A program made the translations under genes and the position numbers. Below the pieces are notes generated by a model. The model searched no databases and was not told the origin of the DNA. It worked only from the letters and a program-made list of their open reading frames with translations. From the NCBI GenBank assembly GCA_016617855.1, contig JAECUM010016918.1, positions 1 through 64,000 on the forward strand: a DNA stretch of 64,000 bases, given 5' to 3'. This DNA is from Megalonaias nervosa (taxonomy: Eukaryota > Mollusca > Bivalvia > Unionida > Unionidae). Shown here piece by piece: positions 62,423 through 64,000 of this stretch (positions are counted from its first letter, which is position 1; the number at the start of each line of letters is the position of its first letter).

Positions 62423-64000
62423 CTGAGGATCAGTGATAAACAGCTTGTAAATTGATTATGTAAAAAGAAATGGAGCTTGAAAGTGTATTGGACCTATGTA
62501 ATTTGATCAGATCAGCAGAAACACAGCAAAGTCTTAGAATGAACCAAATGACATCAAGCACATACATGCGATTTGGTTGGATCTGAAACATTCAACTTAA
62601 AAACTGAGAAATTAGTAATAATATACATTAATAAGCTAGACAATGGCAACAAAGCAGCACTTCCCATTTTTTTCTTGGCCTTATATTTAACTTATTTTAA
62701 AAATGTATCCAAAAGCTAGAATTGTTCTCTTCCACTGTATGAAGATAAATGAGCCAAAAATTATCCAAAATTCAAAAAGGGTTTTTATAATGACAATTCC
62801 AACATGTAGTGCAAATGTATCAATAAAAATGCTGAAATTAAAATAGTTTCCAACCTAAGCATGACCCATTGCCCTTACCTAACAGGGATGGCTGATGACC
62901 CCATTTCCTTAACCCAAATAGACGATACATTTGAACAGAACAGGATATGGATGACAAAAACCAGTCCTATATGTTTATGAAATATGAGGAGAATAACAAC
63001 AACAATGATAAATGAAACATACTGATAAGATGTGTAGAGCTGCAGATGATTTTTCTATCAAATGAGTAAATTACTCATTATTTTGAAACTCATTGAGTAA
63101 CAAGCAACTATCTAATTGATGAACACTGTGCACATTTCTTTGTAAGACTACTTATACTTCAAAACTGTGGGCAGTACTTGTTGGCACATCTTTTGGAATA
63201 GAGTAGATAGGCAATTATCACATTTCTATTTGTCATTTTATTAAAAGATTCAAGAATGTATCTGTCACAATATTTTTTACTCTGGTTTAAAGTGTGTTTA
63301 TATGGTCTCTGTGTTTGTTTCATACAGTACTTTGTGCTCTTTTGTACTTATCAAGCCAATAAAAATATACATCAACTGAAATTGTTCTTCACTGTCACGT
63401 TCTACTGAAAAATATATGTACCCAGTGAGCCTATATTAACCTCTATGTATGCTACCTGAATTTGTAACATGCCAGCATGTTGAGCCATGTGACAAAATAA
63501 GCATGGATCACTACTCATACTGTATCATGTAGCTGGAAGTTCAGAAGAAATGAAAGGCCTAATAAATGGTACAAAATAAAATTTTATTGTGATAGGCTTA
63601 TAATAAAAGCCTGTAGGAATATAAAGGTCCTAAATGTGTATTACAATAACAACTACAAATTATAATAAGAAAAATATCCTCTATTAAACGACCCTTTAAA
63701 AAAATCACAAAATAATGACTAGATATAATAACAAATGTACCTTCTGGAACACATGATGTAGGACTTGACCAGTACATTTTTTTTAATCAGTCTCACTTAG
63801 TCATATAAGATTATCAAGTTGAAGTTCAGCAATTTTTCCTTTTCTGTGCCACTTGACCACTTACAGGTGTTATTGTCAATAGAATGTTATTATACTCAGT
63901 TATAACAGATTATTTGATAAATGTAAGCTGCTATTTAGTGGTACTTGTTTGTCTATCTACACAACAAAATCTGAAGACAATTTTTTTCAGAGAATATTTC
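62423..64000. other. intron upstream of the first NAGLU exon in the window
   Basis: No repeats or exons found. The GH89 exon expected just upstream was looked for on the minus strand and not seen. Confidence 0.45.

Overview
This window looks like animal nuclear DNA, most likely from a mollusc and probably a bivalve. It is AT-rich, its one host gene is cut into short exons with GT-AG introns, and it is full of transposon remnants and minisatellites. The mollusc call is an inference. It rests on degenerate 'ccttgacct...ttttgacccc' tandem repeats and a tRNA-headed SINE of kinds I associate with molluscan genomes. No species can be named from this sequence.

The only host gene I can support is on the minus strand. 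It is the 3' (C-terminal) two thirds of alpha-N-acetylglucosaminidase (NAGLU, GH89), the lysosomal enzyme that removes terminal N-acetylglucosamine from heparan sulfate. Twelve exons run from 62422 down to the stop codon at 1428. Together they give 424 codons plus the stop, and every exon junction keeps phase. The 5' exons lie beyond position 64000. Almost everything else in the window is intron.

Layout from low to high coordinates. 1-3.2 kb: last NAGLU exons, minisatellites and a Harbinger-like MITE. 3196-9048: a nearly complete but decayed Ty3/gypsy LTR retrotransposon on the minus strand, with the unusual domain order gag-PR-INT-RT-RNaseH, as in the Gmr1 group. 10.1-10.4 kb: a SINE with perfect 12-bp target duplications. 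11-18.3 kb: tandem repeats and a long palindrome. 18.5-21.3 kb: two solo LTRs of the same gypsy family. 22-26.6 kb: minisatellites, a palindromic MITE, three NAGLU exons and an orphan coiled-coil exon-like ORF.

26635-40750: the most interesting object, a 14.1-kb degraded Polinton/Maverick (endogenous virus-like element) with 240-bp terminal inverted repeats. Its left half carries the virion module on the plus strand: a pVI-like protein, a truncated major capsid protein, a pX-like protein, an adenain-type protease, a phage-type fibre, a two-TM protein and a capsid-associated protein. Its right half carries the replication and integration module: a zinc-binding protein, an HNH endonuclease, a DNA polymerase-like region that runs into an SF1 helicase, a DDE integrase, a zinc-ribbon plus phospholipase A2 protein and an FtsK/A32-like packaging ATPase. 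Most genes are broken. Many of the breaks are TGA codons in otherwise open frames, a pattern consistent with C-to-T decay of methylated CpG.

41.6-64 kb: a further solo LTR, a 49-bp triplication that copies the end of a NAGLU exon with its splice donor, a 2.8-kb hAT-type element with 8-bp target duplications, two more palindromic MITE copies, two decayed LINEs in opposite orientations, a reversed solo LTR inserted inside a minisatellite, and the first four NAGLU exons of the window.
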